The position numbers and the translations under genes were made by a program. Under the pieces are notes generated by a model. That model was not told the DNA's origin, did not search any database, and saw only the letters and a program-made list of their open reading frames with translations. This document shows, one piece after another, positions 17,001-25,095 of a DNA stretch of 36,055 nucleotides (positions are counted from its first letter, which is position 1; every line of letters begins with the position of its first letter). Source of the stretch: JBOGJG01 sp050747825 (GTDB taxonomy: Bacteria > Acidobacteriota > UBA6911 > RPQK01 > JBOGJG01); contig JBOGJG010000301.1 of the NCBI GenBank assembly GCA_050747825.1, positions 1 to 36,055 of the forward strand. The letters are read 5' to 3'.

Positions 17001-18645
17001 TCGGCATTCGACGCCGGGAGTGGGACTCATTTCGCCACCTCCGCACCATGATATTTACTCGATTGAGGACCTGGCTGAACTGATCCACGACTTGAAGAAC
17101 GCCAATTCACAGGCCCGCATCAGCGTGAAGCTGGTGGCTGAAGTCGGTGTGGGAACGATTGCTGCAGGTGTTTCCAAGGCGCATGCGGATGTCGTCCTGA
17201 TCAGCGGCCATGATGGCGGGACGGGCGCCTCGCCTCTGACCAGTCTCAAGCACGCCGGTATTCCCTGGGAGCTGGGCCTAGCGGAGACGCATCAGGTACT
17301 GGTCCTCAATAATCTGCGCAGCCGCATCCACGTGGAAGTGGACGGGCAGCTCAAGACGGGGCGCGACGTCATCATCGGGGCGCTCCTGGGAGCTGAAGAG
17401 TTTGGATTCTCCACCGCTCCCCTGGTCGTCCTGGGATGTATTGTGATGAGAGTTTGCCATCTCAACACCTGTCCGGTGGGAGTAGCCACGCAAGATCCCG
17501 AGCTGCGCAAGAAGTTCATGGGCGACCCCGGACACGTGGTCAACTTTATGCGCTTTATTGCCCAGGAAGTCCGCGAGCTGATGGCCCAGCTTGGTTTTCG
17601 CACTCTCGCCGAGATGGTCGGGCGCAGCGACCTGCTGGAGGTGCGTCCAGCCGTGGAACATTGGAAGGCCCAGGGACTCGACTTTTCGGGAATCTTCTAC
17701 CAGCCACAGGTGCCTGCCTACGTGGGGCGCTACTGCCAGATCCCGCAGGACCACGGATTGGACCAGGCCCTGGACAACACGACCTTGCTCGAGCTTTGCA
17801 AGCCGGCGCTGGACAATGGAACAGCCGTTTCAGCCAAGCTTCCCATCCGCAACACCAATCGCGTGGTGGGGACAATAGTGGGGAGTGAAGTGACCCGCAG
17901 GTACGGCTCCAAGGGACTTCCGGATGGGACCATCGACCTGCATTTCAGAGGCTCAGCCGGCCAGAGCTTCGGAGCCTTCCTGCCGCCCGGAATGATGCTC
18001 ACGCTGGAGGGTGATTCCAATGACTACATTGGCAAGGGACTCTGTGGAGGAAGGATCATCGTCTATCCTCCCGAAGGCTCCACCTTTAAGGCCGAGGAAA
18101 ATGTCATCATCGGAAACGTGGCCTTCTACGGGGCTACCGGTGGCGAAGCCTACATCCGGGGAGTGGCGGGCGAGCGCTTTTGCGTGCGCAACAGCGGCGT
18201 CCATGCAGTCGTAGAGGGTGTGGGCGATCATGGCTGCGAGTACATGACTGGCGGACGAGTGGTGATCCTGGGTCCGACCGGCCGCAACTTTGCCGCCGGG
18301 ATGTCGGGCGGGACTGCCTACGTCCTCGATCAGGCCGGCGATTTTTCGAGCCATTGCAATCGCCAGATGGTCGAGCTGCACGGTCTGGAAGACCCCGAGG
18401 AGATCGAGCTGGTGAGAAACATGATCCGCCATCAGGCCGAATTCACAGGCAGCCAACTGGCCTGGAAGATTCTGACCTCATGGGATCAGATCCTTCCCCG
18501 GTTCGTGAAGGTCTATCCGACCGATTACCGGCGAGTCATCGAAGCGCAGCAGCGCATCCGCGAAAGAGGCGTATCTGACGACGAAGCAGCCATGGCAGCC
18601 TTCGAGCAGAACGCCATGGACGGAGCGCGGGTGGGGGGGAATTAG
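14008..18645 (+). CDS. gltB: Glutamate synthase large subunit (GOGAT alpha)
   Basis: The product is 1545 aa, the normal length. The class II glutaminase domain opens with GLYDPWFEHDACGVGFIV. Cys26 is the nucleophile exposed after propeptide removal, and HSRFSTNTFPSWARAHPYRYISHNGEINT is its ammonia-releasing core. A central domain follows, then the FMN-binding synthase domain (MKRFKTGAMSYGSVSKEAHE, GGKSNTGEGGEDP, PGEGGQLPGTKV, SGHDGGTGASP). The 3Fe-4S ligands are in GCIVMRVCHLNTCPVGVA (C-x5-C-x4-C, near residue 1145). The C-terminal GXGXG beta-helix is GGRIIVYPPEGS to AAGMSGGTAYVLD. With GltD it converts glutamine plus 2-oxoglutarate to two glutamates using NADPH. No Shine-Dalgarno is seen; ATG 14038 fits the usual family start equally well. 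gltD follows after 89 nt. Confidence 0.97.
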   Translation: MSGINSPKTTMNKQGLYDPWFEHDACGVGFIVDIKGRKSHDIVEKAIQILVNLEHRGACGCEKETGDGAGIILQTPHGFLSRECRELGMDLPEYGGYGVGMVFLPTDPYQRFKCEWLFEQIVLEEGQSVLGWRTVPVNDSTIGPSAQATAPVIRQILIGRAGEIADEQAFERKLYVIRKRVESSVRDLDIPEGRFYICSLSYKTVVYKGMLKSEQVTTFYPDLRDKDLETALAMVHSRFSTNTFPSWARAHPYRYISHNGEINTLRGNINWMHARESMFQSDLFGSDVKKILPVIDEAGSDSAMFDNALELLALGGRSLPHAVMMMIPEPWSGHESMSPEKKAFYEYHSCLMEPWDGPASIAFTDGRQIGAVLDRNGLRPSRYYVTQDDLVIMASEVGVLDLPPENIKFKGRLQPGRMLLIDIEEERIIADDELKHRIAAEKPYGEWVQENLVGLNDLPDPEHVYDPDHETVRLRQQVFGYTTEDLRMMMAPMAKDGNEPVGSMGFDAPLAVLSDRPQLLYNYFKQLFAQVTNPPVDSIREELIMSIGTAIGPERNLLKPEPESARQIKLDSPILSNEELEKLRQLDGTGPGATASRRGFQTITLPIFFRVKEDGQGLERAMGELCRRADEALAAGHEIIVLSDRGLTDRENAPIPSLLAVAGVHHHLIRQGTRTRVGIVLESGEPREVHHFALLIGYGASAINPYLAFETLDDMIRQGMLPDVDHYTAVKKYIKAANKGVLKVMSKMGISTIQSYHGAQIFEAIGLNRDLVDKYFTWTASRIGGIGLDVIAKEVQMRHQKAFPDRPVEGEQLDEGGYLQWRENGEYHLFNPHTVHKLQHACRTSDYKQFKQYSASVNDQACKMATLRGLFQFKFPGSPIPIEEVEPVESIMKRFKTGAMSYGSVSKEAHEALAIAMNRIGGKSNTGEGGEDPDRYTPDSNGDSRNSAIKQVASGRFGVTSEYLTQAQELQIKMAQGAKPGEGGQLPGTKVYPWIAKVRHSTPGVGLISPPPHHDIYSIEDLAELIHDLKNANSQARISVKLVAEVGVGTIAAGVSKAHADVVLISGHDGGTGASPLTSLKHAGIPWELGLAETHQVLVLNNLRSRIHVEVDGQLKTGRDVIIGALLGAEEFGFSTAPLVVLGCIVMRVCHLNTCPVGVATQDPELRKKFMGDPGHVVNFMRFIAQEVRELMAQLGFRTLAEMVGRSDLLEVRPAVEHWKAQGLDFSGIFYQPQVPAYVGRYCQIPQDHGLDQALDNTTLLELCKPALDNGTAVSAKLPIRNTNRVVGTIVGSEVTRRYGSKGLPDGTIDLHFRGSAGQSFGAFLPPGMMLTLEGDSNDYIGKGLCGGRIIVYPPEGSTFKAEENVIIGNVAFYGATGGEAYIRGVAGERFCVRNSGVHAVVEGVGDHGCEYMTGGRVVILGPTGRNFAAGMSGGTAYVLDQAGDFSSHCNRQMVELHGLEDPEEIELVRNMIRHQAEFTGSQLAWKILTSWDQILPRFVKVYPTDYRRVIEAQQRIRERGVSDDEAAMAAFEQNAMDGARVGGN

Positions 18646-18722
18646 TTCTTTAGTCCTGGAACGAGAGAATTAATCCGAGACCGTAAGGGAGCGGCCGGCG
18701 TGCGGTTAAAGAACTAAAGAAC
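18645..18722. repeat. Intergenic inverted repeat between gltB and gltD
   Basis: GTTCTTTAGT (18645-18654, beginning in the gltB stop codon) is inverted at 18713-18722 (ACTAAAGAAC). Between them lies CCGTAAGGGAGCGGCC, which recurs almost unchanged (CCGTAAGAGAGCGGCC) after gltD near 20310. This looks like a dispersed intergenic repeat and not a strong terminator. Confidence 0.5.
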
Positions 18723-18734
18723 CAAGGAACCAAC

Positions 18735-20219
18735 ATGGGCAAGCCAACGGGCTTTATCGAATACGAGCGGGAGTTGCCGGCCGATCGGTCTCCGGCCGAA
18801 CGCATCCACGATTGGGCAGAATTTCATGAGCACTCTGAAGCGGAGATGCTCAAGCGGCAGGGTGCGCGCTGTATGGACTGCGGCATTCCTTTTTGCCATT
18901 CCGGGAGCGTGATCAACGGCATGACTACGGGATGTCCGATCAACAACCTGATCCCGGAGTGGAACGATCTAGTCTATCACGACCAGTGGAAGGAAGCCCT
19001 GCACCGGCTTCACAAGACCAACAACTTCCCGGAGTTTACCGGCCGCGCCTGCCCGGCGCCCTGTGAGAGTGCCTGCGTACTGGGCATCAATGAGCCTCCG
19101 GTCACGATCAAGAACATCGAGGCAGCGATCATCGACCGCGGATTCGAGGAAGGCTGGGTGATACCGGAGCAGCCGGCCAGACGCACGGGCAAACGGATAG
19201 CGGTCGTGGGATCCGGCCCTGCCGGCCTAGCCGCGGCCGCCCAGTTGAACCGCGCCGGCCATCTGGTTACGGTCTTCGAACGCGACGACCGGATTGGCGG
19301 GCTGCTGACCTACGGCATCCCCAATATGAAGCTGGACAAAAATATCGTGCAGCGACGCGTGGACCTGATGTCCCGCGAAGGCGTGAACTTCGTGGTCAAC
19401 ACGGAGGTAGGCAAGGGTTATCCCGTGGGGAAATTACGCAAGGAGTACGACGCCGTCGTTCTGTGCGCAGGCGCAACCGTGCCGCGGGACCTGAGCCTGG
19501 AAGGGCGCGATCTGGAAGGCATTCACTTTGCCATGGAGTTTCTGCAGGCCAACACCAAGAGCCTGCTGGACAGCGGGCACCAGGACGGCAAATTTATTTC
19601 AGCCAAAGGCAAGGACGTGGTTGTGATCGGGGGCGGTGATACCGGTACCGACTGCGTGGGAACGGCCATGCGCCACGGCTGCCGCAGCCTGACTCAGCTC
19701 GAGATTCTTCCCAAGCCTCCGGACAAGCGCGGTCCCAATAATCCCTGGCCGCAATGGGCCCGGATTTACTTCATGGACTACGGGCAACAGGAAGCGGCTG
19801 CCGTCTTCGGGCGCGACCCGCGCGACTACCGCATCATGACCAAGAAGTTTGTGGGAGAGGAGAGCGGCCGCGTCAAGGAGCTTCATACGGTGGAGATCGA
19901 GTGGGCGAAGGACGAACAGGGCCGCTTCCTGCCTCAGGAGGTCCTAGGCAGTGAGAGAGTCTATCCTACCCAACTGGTCCTGCTGGCCATGGGCTTTCTG
20001 GGTCCGGAGAACCACCTGTTGGACCAGCTTGGCGTGCAGCGGGACGAGCGGTCCAATGCCCGGGCCGAGCACGGCAAGTTTGCCACCAGCGTCCCCGGAG
20101 TGTTTGCCGCCGGCGACATGCGCCGGGGCCAGAGTCTGATCGTCTGGGCCATCAACGAGGGCCGAGGCGCCGCCCGCGAGTGCGACCGCTACCTCATGGG
20201 CGAGACGCAGTTGCCTTAG
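18735..20219 (+). CDS. gltD: Glutamate synthase small subunit (GOGAT beta)
   Basis: The product is 494 aa. The N-terminal Fe-S domain has the cysteine sets ARCMDCGIPFCH, GCPINN and RACPAPCESAC. The FAD-binding Rossmann motif AVVGSGPAGLAAAAQL is near residue 157 and the NADPH motif VVVIGGGDTGTDCVGT near 293. SVPGVFAAGDMRRGQSLIVWAI near the C-terminus contacts FAD. It oxidises NADPH and passes electrons to the FMN of GltB. AAGGAA lies 6-7 nt before the ATG, a good ribosome-binding site, which supports co-transcription with gltB in the usual order. Confidence 0.97.
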   Translation: MGKPTGFIEYERELPADRSPAERIHDWAEFHEHSEAEMLKRQGARCMDCGIPFCHSGSVINGMTTGCPINNLIPEWNDLVYHDQWKEALHRLHKTNNFPEFTGRACPAPCESACVLGINEPPVTIKNIEAAIIDRGFEEGWVIPEQPARRTGKRIAVVGSGPAGLAAAAQLNRAGHLVTVFERDDRIGGLLTYGIPNMKLDKNIVQRRVDLMSREGVNFVVNTEVGKGYPVGKLRKEYDAVVLCAGATVPRDLSLEGRDLEGIHFAMEFLQANTKSLLDSGHQDGKFISAKGKDVVVIGGGDTGTDCVGTAMRHGCRSLTQLEILPKPPDKRGPNNPWPQWARIYFMDYGQQEAAAVFGRDPRDYRIMTKKFVGEESGRVKELHTVEIEWAKDEQGRFLPQEVLGSERVYPTQLVLLAMGFLGPENHLLDQLGVQRDERSNARAEHGKFATSVPGVFAAGDMRRGQSLIVWAINEGRGAARECDRYLMGETQLP

Positions 20220-20230
20220 ATTGGATTGCT

Positions 20231-20325
20231 GGCCGCTCCCCGGGTGCCCTTGCGGTGTCGCGGCTCGGATCTGAACGGTCATGATGTGCTGTTTGAATCC
20301 GAGCCGCGACCGTAAGAGAGCGGCC
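20231..20325. repeat. Nested palindromic intergenic element between convergent gltD and modC
   Basis: An outer pair GGCCGCTC (20231-20238) and GAGCGGCC (20318-20325) encloses an inner perfect 12-bp pair CGCGGCTCGGAT (20259-20270) and ATCCGAGCCGCG (20297-20308). The CCGTAAGAGAGCGGCC tail matches the repeat seen between gltB and gltD. It could serve as a two-way terminator for gltD and modC, or be a REP-like element. There is no T-run. Confidence 0.55.
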
Positions 20326-20343
20326 CGCTGTCGAGCGGTCGCC

Positions 20344-21468
20344 TCAGTCATGAGGAATCAACGTGATTGCAGAGGCTTTTACAACGGCCGTTACCTGACT
20401 CCCCGCAGCCAGGCCCAGGTCCCGCAGCGCCTGGCGCGTGACCAGAGCGACGATTCGAAAGCCGGCATCGACGACGACTCGATTGACCGCTCCAGCCGGA
20501 AGAATTTCGACAACAGCGCCGGGGAGGTGATTGCGGGCGCTGCTGCGTTCCACCTGCCCGATCTCCAGAGTAACATCCTCGGCCCGAATGCAGGCATAGT
20601 AGTTCGAAGGTAGGCCGCCACTTGCCTCTGTAGAAGGGTTGACTGCCCACAGAACCGCGGCGCCGATCTGAAGCTCGATCAGGTCGTTGGTCTGTTGCAC
20701 AACCTGTCCGGCGACGACCGTGTCCACGCCCGCAACGGCGGCCACGTCCAGGTGAGCGGGACGCGTAAACACTTCTTCCGGAGTGCCGCTCTGAAGCACT
20801 TCTCCGTCCTTGAGTACGATCAGTTCATCGCCCAGTGTCAGGGCTTCGACCCAGTCGTGGGTCACAAAGATCATGGGGACAGCCAGTTCCCGCAGCAGAC
20901 GGCTGACCTCGAGGCGCAGTTCCTGCCGCGTGGGAAGATCCAGAGCGGAGAAGGGCTCATCCAGAAGCAGCAACTGCGGATGGCGCGCCAGGGCCCGGGC
21001 CAGCGCCACCCGCTGCTGCTGTCCTCCAGAGAGCTGGTGCGGTCGCCGATCCTTCAACTCCTGTAGTTTGAGAAGCCGGGCCATCTCCTCGACTCGGTTG
21101 CGCCGTTGATCACGGGAGAGGTCCTTCAGTCCGTAAGCGATGTTTCGGCCTACCGAAAGATGCGGGAAGAGCGCGTAATCCTGGAACAGATAACCGATGG
21201 ATCGCTTTTGGGGCGGCAGCATGAAGTTCCTGGAACTGTCCGACCAGAGCTGGCCGCCAAAGGAGACCTGACCATAAGTTGGCTTTTCCAGGCCGGCCAG
21301 GCAGCGCAGGAGAGTGGTCTTGCCGGAACCGGATGGGCCGAAGAGGACCAGCGCATGCGCCTGTCCAACCGGTATGCGCACAGAGGCTCGTATCCTGGGT
21401 CCGCCCCAGTAAGCTTTCTCAATGTCGGCCGTTAGAAAATTTTGCGATTCCTGCCCATGGACGGCCAT
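20344..21468 (-). CDS. modC: Molybdate ABC transporter ATP-binding protein
   Basis: The product is 374 aa. Walker A is LFGPSGSGKTTLL, the Q-loop is GYLFQDYALFPHL, the signature is LSGGQQQRVALARALA, Walker B is LLLLDEPFSALD, and the switch His is in FVTHDW. After about residue 245 comes a C-terminal TOBE domain (about 290-370, LPGAVVEILPAGAVNRVVVDAG), which binds oxyanion in ModC proteins. It drives molybdate uptake with ModB and ModA. The ATG at 21468 lies 37 bases inside the end of modB; no later ATG is close, so the long overlap seems real and implies translational coupling. Confidence 0.93.
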   Translation of the reverse strand: MAVHGQESQNFLTADIEKAYWGGPRIRASVRIPVGQAHALVLFGPSGSGKTTLLRCLAGLEKPTYGQVSFGGQLWSDSSRNFMLPPQKRSIGYLFQDYALFPHLSVGRNIAYGLKDLSRDQRRNRVEEMARLLKLQELKDRRPHQLSGGQQQRVALARALARHPQLLLLDEPFSALDLPTRQELRLEVSRLLRELAVPMIFVTHDWVEALTLGDELIVLKDGEVLQSGTPEEVFTRPAHLDVAAVAGVDTVVAGQVVQQTNDLIELQIGAAVLWAVNPSTEASGGLPSNYYACIRAEDVTLEIGQVERSSARNHLPGAVVEILPAGAVNRVVVDAGFRIVALVTRQALRDLGLAAGSQVTAVVKASAITLIPHD

Positions 21469-22127
21469 GTAGCCCAGACCTTTCGGTTGAGTGAATAGAC
21501 GATGCTCAGCACCACGAATGAAAATCCCAGAAGCAGCAGGGAGGTCCGGCCCGCCTGGCTGTAATCAAGGGCTTGAACGTCGTCATAGACGTCGATTGAA
21601 ACGGTGCGTGTGATCCCTTCGATGTTTCCACCCACCATGAGAACCACTCCGAATTCTCCGACCGTGTGGGCGAAGCTGAGGACCAGGCTCATGATGACGC
21701 TGGCCGGCGACTGGGGCAGGATGACCCGGAAGAAGGTCGCCACGCGGGACACGCCCAGGGTCCAGGAAGCCTCCATCAGCCGCGGCTCGACGCCTCCAAA
21801 TCCGGCCGCCAGAGGTTGGACGGCGAAAGGGAGGCTGTACAAAACCGAGGCGAAAACCAGTCCTTCAAAAGAGAAGGGGAGAGGATGTCCCGCCAGGTCC
21901 TGATAGAGCCCACCTAGAGAGCTGTCAGGGCCGATGGCCACCAGGATGTAAAACCCCAGCACGGTTGGGGGCAGGACCAGCGGGAGCGCCACAACTGACT
22001 CCACCAGAAACTTCCAGCGCCGCTTGGAAAACGTGATCCAGTAGGCAATGGGCGTGGCCAGCACGAGCAGAATCAAAGACGTCAGGGTGGCCAACTTGAG
22101 AGTAAGGATGATCGCTTGCCAGTTCAT
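21432..22127 (-). CDS. modB: Molybdate ABC transporter permease
   Basis: The product is 231 aa with about five transmembrane segments. The first is LTLKLATLTSLILLVLATPIAYWI. ALPLVLPPTVLGFYILVAIG is typical of ModB, and the EAA-type cytoplasmic loop EASWTLGVSRVATFFRVILP is the contact to ModC. Its start codon overlaps the modA stop by one base (TAATG) and its end overlaps modC, so all three are translated from one mRNA. Confidence 0.94.
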   Translation of the reverse strand: MNWQAIILTLKLATLTSLILLVLATPIAYWITFSKRRWKFLVESVVALPLVLPPTVLGFYILVAIGPDSSLGGLYQDLAGHPLPFSFEGLVFASVLYSLPFAVQPLAAGFGGVEPRLMEASWTLGVSRVATFFRVILPQSPASVIMSLVLSFAHTVGEFGVVLMVGGNIEGITRTVSIDVYDDVQALDYSQAGRTSLLLLGFSFVVLSIVYSLNRKVWATWPSMGRNRKIF

Positions 22128-22918
22128 TAATCTGCGTCATCCATGGAATCCCTGGCTAAACCATGCCTGTCCAGAATCGCGATGGCCTCCGGACTTTGCA
22201 GCCAGCGCCAGAACTCCCGGGCGGCTTGCAATTTGCCCTTTGCCGATGCCGCCTGCAGGATGACCGCCCCCTGCTCGATTGAAGAGTAAGAGTCCGGGGG
22301 GATGATCCAGTACCGTCCCTTGCCTTCAAGCGGCGAGGCGACAGCCAGGGACAATGCGAGGACCCCGAGATCGGCTGCTCCGAGCTGCACGAACTGAGCT
22401 GCCTGCGAGATGTTTTCGCCGTAAACCAGCTTATCGGCTACGGGGTCGTAAAGCTCAAAGTGGCGCAGAGCCTGCAGAGCCGCCTGGCCATAGGGAGCGT
22501 GCCTCGGATTGGCCAGAGCGATCTTATGAACCGCTGGTGCGGTCAGCACCTTCATTCCCAGCCGGTCGATATCCAGAGGCGAGTCATGAGGCACCCAGAG
22601 GACAATCTGTCCCCTCGAGTACGCAAAGAGCGAATCGGATTGGGCCTTTCCGTTCTCCACGAGCTTTCGCGGATACTCCATATCAGCGGACAGAAACAGA
22701 TCGAACGGGGCTCCATTAGAAATCTGAGAATAAAAATTTCCCGAAGAACCAAAGGAGACTTTGATCTCATGAGCCGAATCCTTCTCGAATTCGGCTACGA
22801 TCTCCGGCATGGCAAAGGTCAAATTCGAGGCCGCGGCAACATACAGCTCAGCCGCCACTGCGAAAGTAGCGCAAAAGGCCAAGCAGACCAGTATAAGAAG
22901 ACCGGCGCGCTGAAACAT
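22127..22918 (-). CDS. modA: Molybdate-binding periplasmic protein
   Basis: The product is 263 aa with signal peptide MFQRAGLLILVCLAFCATFAVAA. Ligand-site segments typical of ModA are visible: LYVAAASNLTFAMPEIV, VSFGSSGNFYSQI, APFDLFLSADMEYP, ALANPRHAPYGQAA and YGENISQAAQFVQLGAADLG. It captures molybdate (perhaps tungstate) for ModBC. ATG 22918 is preferred: it is preceded at 8 nt by TATAAT and by no Shine-Dalgarno. TTG at 22924 is an alternative in the same frame. It is the first gene of modABC and divergent from pgsA. Confidence 0.93.
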   Translation of the reverse strand: MFQRAGLLILVCLAFCATFAVAAELYVAAASNLTFAMPEIVAEFEKDSAHEIKVSFGSSGNFYSQISNGAPFDLFLSADMEYPRKLVENGKAQSDSLFAYSRGQIVLWVPHDSPLDIDRLGMKVLTAPAVHKIALANPRHAPYGQAALQALRHFELYDPVADKLVYGENISQAAQFVQLGAADLGVLALSLAVASPLEGKGRYWIIPPDSYSSIEQGAVILQAASAKGKLQAAREFWRWLQSPEAIAILDRHGLARDSMDDAD

Positions 22919-22926
22919 AGGCAATC

Positions 22927-22963
22927 ATTATAATGCACCACCCGCCGGCGGGTATCCGCGGAT
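22927..22963 (-). promoter_or_regulatory. modA promoter with two adjacent palindromes (possible operator)
   Basis: A perfect TATAAT (22932-22927 on the minus strand) ends 8 nt before the modA ATG. Just upstream lie the 14-bp perfect palindrome ACCCGCCGGCGGGT (22940-22953), where the -35 region should be, and the 10-bp palindrome ATCCGCGGAT (22954-22963), head to tail. No standard -35 is seen. Palindromes there suggest a repressor or activator site, but they do not look like the E. coli ModE box. Confidence 0.45.
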
Positions 22964-23047
22964 CCGGTACTCGTTCCTTCAGATTGTCCTTGGTTGTGCC
23001 CGCCGCACTAGCTACCTATCCGCAACTGTGCTATAAATTGAGGCGTA

Positions 23048-23647
23048 ATGAACCTCCCCAATGCGCTCACTCTCACGCGGATTTTCCTGGTTCCCATCCT
23101 CCTGGTGATCCTGCTGACGGGGAGTTCTCCGGAGCGCGCTATGTGGGGATTAATTGTCTTCTCGGCAGCGGCCGCCACCGATTACCTGGATGGATATCTG
23201 GCGCGCAAACGCCTGCAGGTGACGACCCTGGGGAAGCTTCTCGATCCCATCGCGGATAAGCTCCTCATCTCAGCCGCCTTTGTCTCGCTGGTGCAGCTTG
23301 GGTTTGCTCCGGCCTGGATGGTCGTGATAGTCATAGGCAGGGAATTCGCGGTGACCGGATTGCGCAGCATCGCTGCGGCGGAGGGATTTACCATTTCCGC
23401 CTCCAGGCTGGGCAAGTATAAGATGGTGACGCAGGTAGCCTGTGTCAGCTCCCTCATCCTGGGGAGCCAACATCCCGATTCTTTTATTCATCCCCTGGGA
23501 ATTTTTCTGCTCTGGGTGGTCGTTGTTTTGGCCATCGCCTCAATGGTTCAATATTTCATGCGCTTCTGGAACCAGATCGACGAGAGCATCAAATACCGCG
23601 AGAGCATCACGAATCGCCGCCGAATCCTAAAGGTGACACGCACGTAA
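23048..23647 (+). CDS. pgsA: CDP-diacylglycerol-glycerol-3-phosphate 3-phosphatidyltransferase
   Basis: The product is 199 aa, an inner-membrane enzyme with about five or six hydrophobic helices. It opens with MNLPNALTLTRIFLVPILLV. The CDP-alcohol phosphotransferase signature D-G-x2-A-R-x8-G-x3-D-x3-D is complete at DGYLARKRLQVTTLGKLLD followed by PIAD. It makes phosphatidylglycerophosphate, the first committed step to phosphatidylglycerol and cardiolipin. GAGG lies 4 nt before the ATG and a TATAAA lies 10 nt before it. The last residues (VTRT) and the stop codon lie inside an 18-bp repeat that is inverted 1.46 kb downstream, so the natural C-terminus may have been replaced. Confidence 0.94.
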   Translation: MNLPNALTLTRIFLVPILLVILLTGSSPERAMWGLIVFSAAAATDYLDGYLARKRLQVTTLGKLLDPIADKLLISAAFVSLVQLGFAPAWMVVIVIGREFAVTGLRSIAAAEGFTISASRLGKYKMVTQVACVSSLILGSQHPDSFIHPLGIFLLWVVVVLAIASMVQYFMRFWNQIDESIKYRESITNRRRILKVTRT

Positions 23648-23649
23648 TT
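23632..23649 (+). repeat. Left copy of 18-bp inverted repeat, containing the pgsA stop codon
   Basis: GGTGACACGCACGTAATT is perfectly inverted at 25096-25113. The TAA stop of pgsA is at 23645-23647 inside it. Confidence 0.85.
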
Positions 23650-23701
23650 TCTGCTAGAATCCCCGGATTTACTGGGTTGAAACCCCGGTCTGGCACCTAA
23701 G

Positions 23702-24929
23702 CTAACAGCCCGTGGCAAAAGTGCTTAATTTGAGCGGGAAAGAGTTTCCGTCCGGTGGTGGGAAAGCGCGTCGCCACCCATTATCTTTTGTCCGCCCTGC
23801 GGCGTTGCGAAGACCGAATAGGGTCAACAAAGCGCAAAGAACCCGGGCATGAAGGGCCCTGGGAGTTCCCGCACCCGTCATTTTGCGCATCACCAGGCCC
23901 AGATTGAAGGCGCCGACGTGAACCAACAGCCTTTTGAGCACGTTCTCATTCCCTCTCACTTCGGTCCGTCCCAGCCCCCCGCTTCGGTACAGGTGAGCAA
24001 ACGGTCTCTCCAGTTGCTCTCCTCTTTGCCTCAGGAACTTTCGGCCGCGCTTCCCCCGGATCCGTCTCCGGTGGGCATATGTGGCGGCCCGGCCTTCCTT
24101 ATCTTCCTTCCACTTCCTTTTGCCTCGATCCGGTTCCGAAACATAACTACGAAGTCCCAACTCTTTGAAATCCTTCATCACCGCCGTGCTGTGATAGCCC
24201 TTGTCGGCAACGACTTCCTTCATTTCCTTTCCCGGCAGTGCACGCTCGATGTTTTCGGCCGCTTCAATCAGCGTCTCCACCAGCGTTGTCGTGTCTCCCC
24301 GATCGGCTCCCTGTACCGTCACTAACCCAATCGCTCCCGTCTCCAGGTCCACTGCCTGTTCCGCCTTGTACGCCAGATGCGTTCGCCCGGCCTTCATCCG
24401 GATGATCCGTGATCCCGGATCGTGCGGGTTCTTCCAATCATCGTTTGACGCTTTCTTCTTGCGTCTCCGGTCCAGCCTGGCCAAGTCTTCCCGGCTCGGT
24501 GTTTCGATCCCGGATGCTTTTGCCAGTCCGATCAAAAACTCCTCGTAGCTTTCTTCGCTGTCTCGCCTCACGATGCTTGGCATCGCCGCATTGGCCTCCA
24601 ACGTCGTCGCATCGATTCCGATGGTCTTCCCCTTCAACAGCTCCGATTCGGCCAGTCGCTCAAGGACCCATCCAAACACTTCTGCGTGCGTCTCAACATC
24701 CATCAGTCTCCGCGTTCTGGGCAGCGTCGAGTGATCCGGCGGTCTCTCGCTCAGCTTCAACCCCAGAAACTCCCGCAGCGTCAGCGAGTGTTCCCTCCAC
24801 CAAATCGTCAAAACCATGCTCGCTCAAAACCCTGTTGAGCGCTTCGTAAAAAGGATGTCCCGCGGTCCGCGGTAACTGGTTGCTGGCTACCCACAGATCG
24901 CTCTGCCACTCTTGCTTCTTCTTTCCCAT
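23702..24929 (-). pseudogene. IS5/IS1182-family transposase, internally deleted and frameshifted
   Basis: The N-terminal fragment starts at 24929 (MGKKKQEWQSDLWVAS to HGFDDLVE, about 45 aa). The protein then continues in another frame from about 24790 with SLTLREFLGLKLSERPPDHSTLPRTRRL. Intact relatives have about 50 more residues between these two parts (the RPGxPPGxYFRxLLxGYFEGI region), so about 150 bp and the frame were lost. The catalytic domain is otherwise intact: IGIDATTLEANAAM (first Asp), VVADKGYHSTAVM (second Asp) and GEQLERPFAHLYRSGGL (Glu). The C-terminus ends GC-stop, where the TAG stop is formed by the target duplication (TTAG on this strand). Confidence 0.8.
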
Positions 24930-24988
24930 TGCCATGCGCTTAGTGTAGTGTCTGACTGTGACTTCTTAACCCTGACTTTTACGGGCTG
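23706..24988 (-). mobile_element. IS5/IS1182-like insertion sequence, 1283 bp, internally deleted
   Basis: The ends begin CAGCCCGT on both sides (23706-23713 and, inverted, 24981-24988), with weaker similarity further in (TTAA at the same offset). A 4-bp direct repeat CTAA flanks it (23702-23705 and 24989-24992), matching the YTAR target duplication known for IS5-type elements. It carries one transposase gene in the minus direction, broken by an internal deletion and frameshift, so this copy should not move by itself. Confidence 0.8.
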
Positions 24989-25095
24989 CTAATGCGGATT
25001 TTTGGGGTATCTGTTTGGTTATCGATTTCTAAAGTCAGAATGAATTTAGTGCCAGACCTTGAGGCGGATGCCCTGCTGATGCGGGTTTTGGATGG

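Noticed and set aside
20231..20325. Riboswitch or tRNA in the gltD-modC gap
   Set aside because: The gap lies between two gene 3' ends and shows only nested palindromes; no cloverleaf or known aptamer core.
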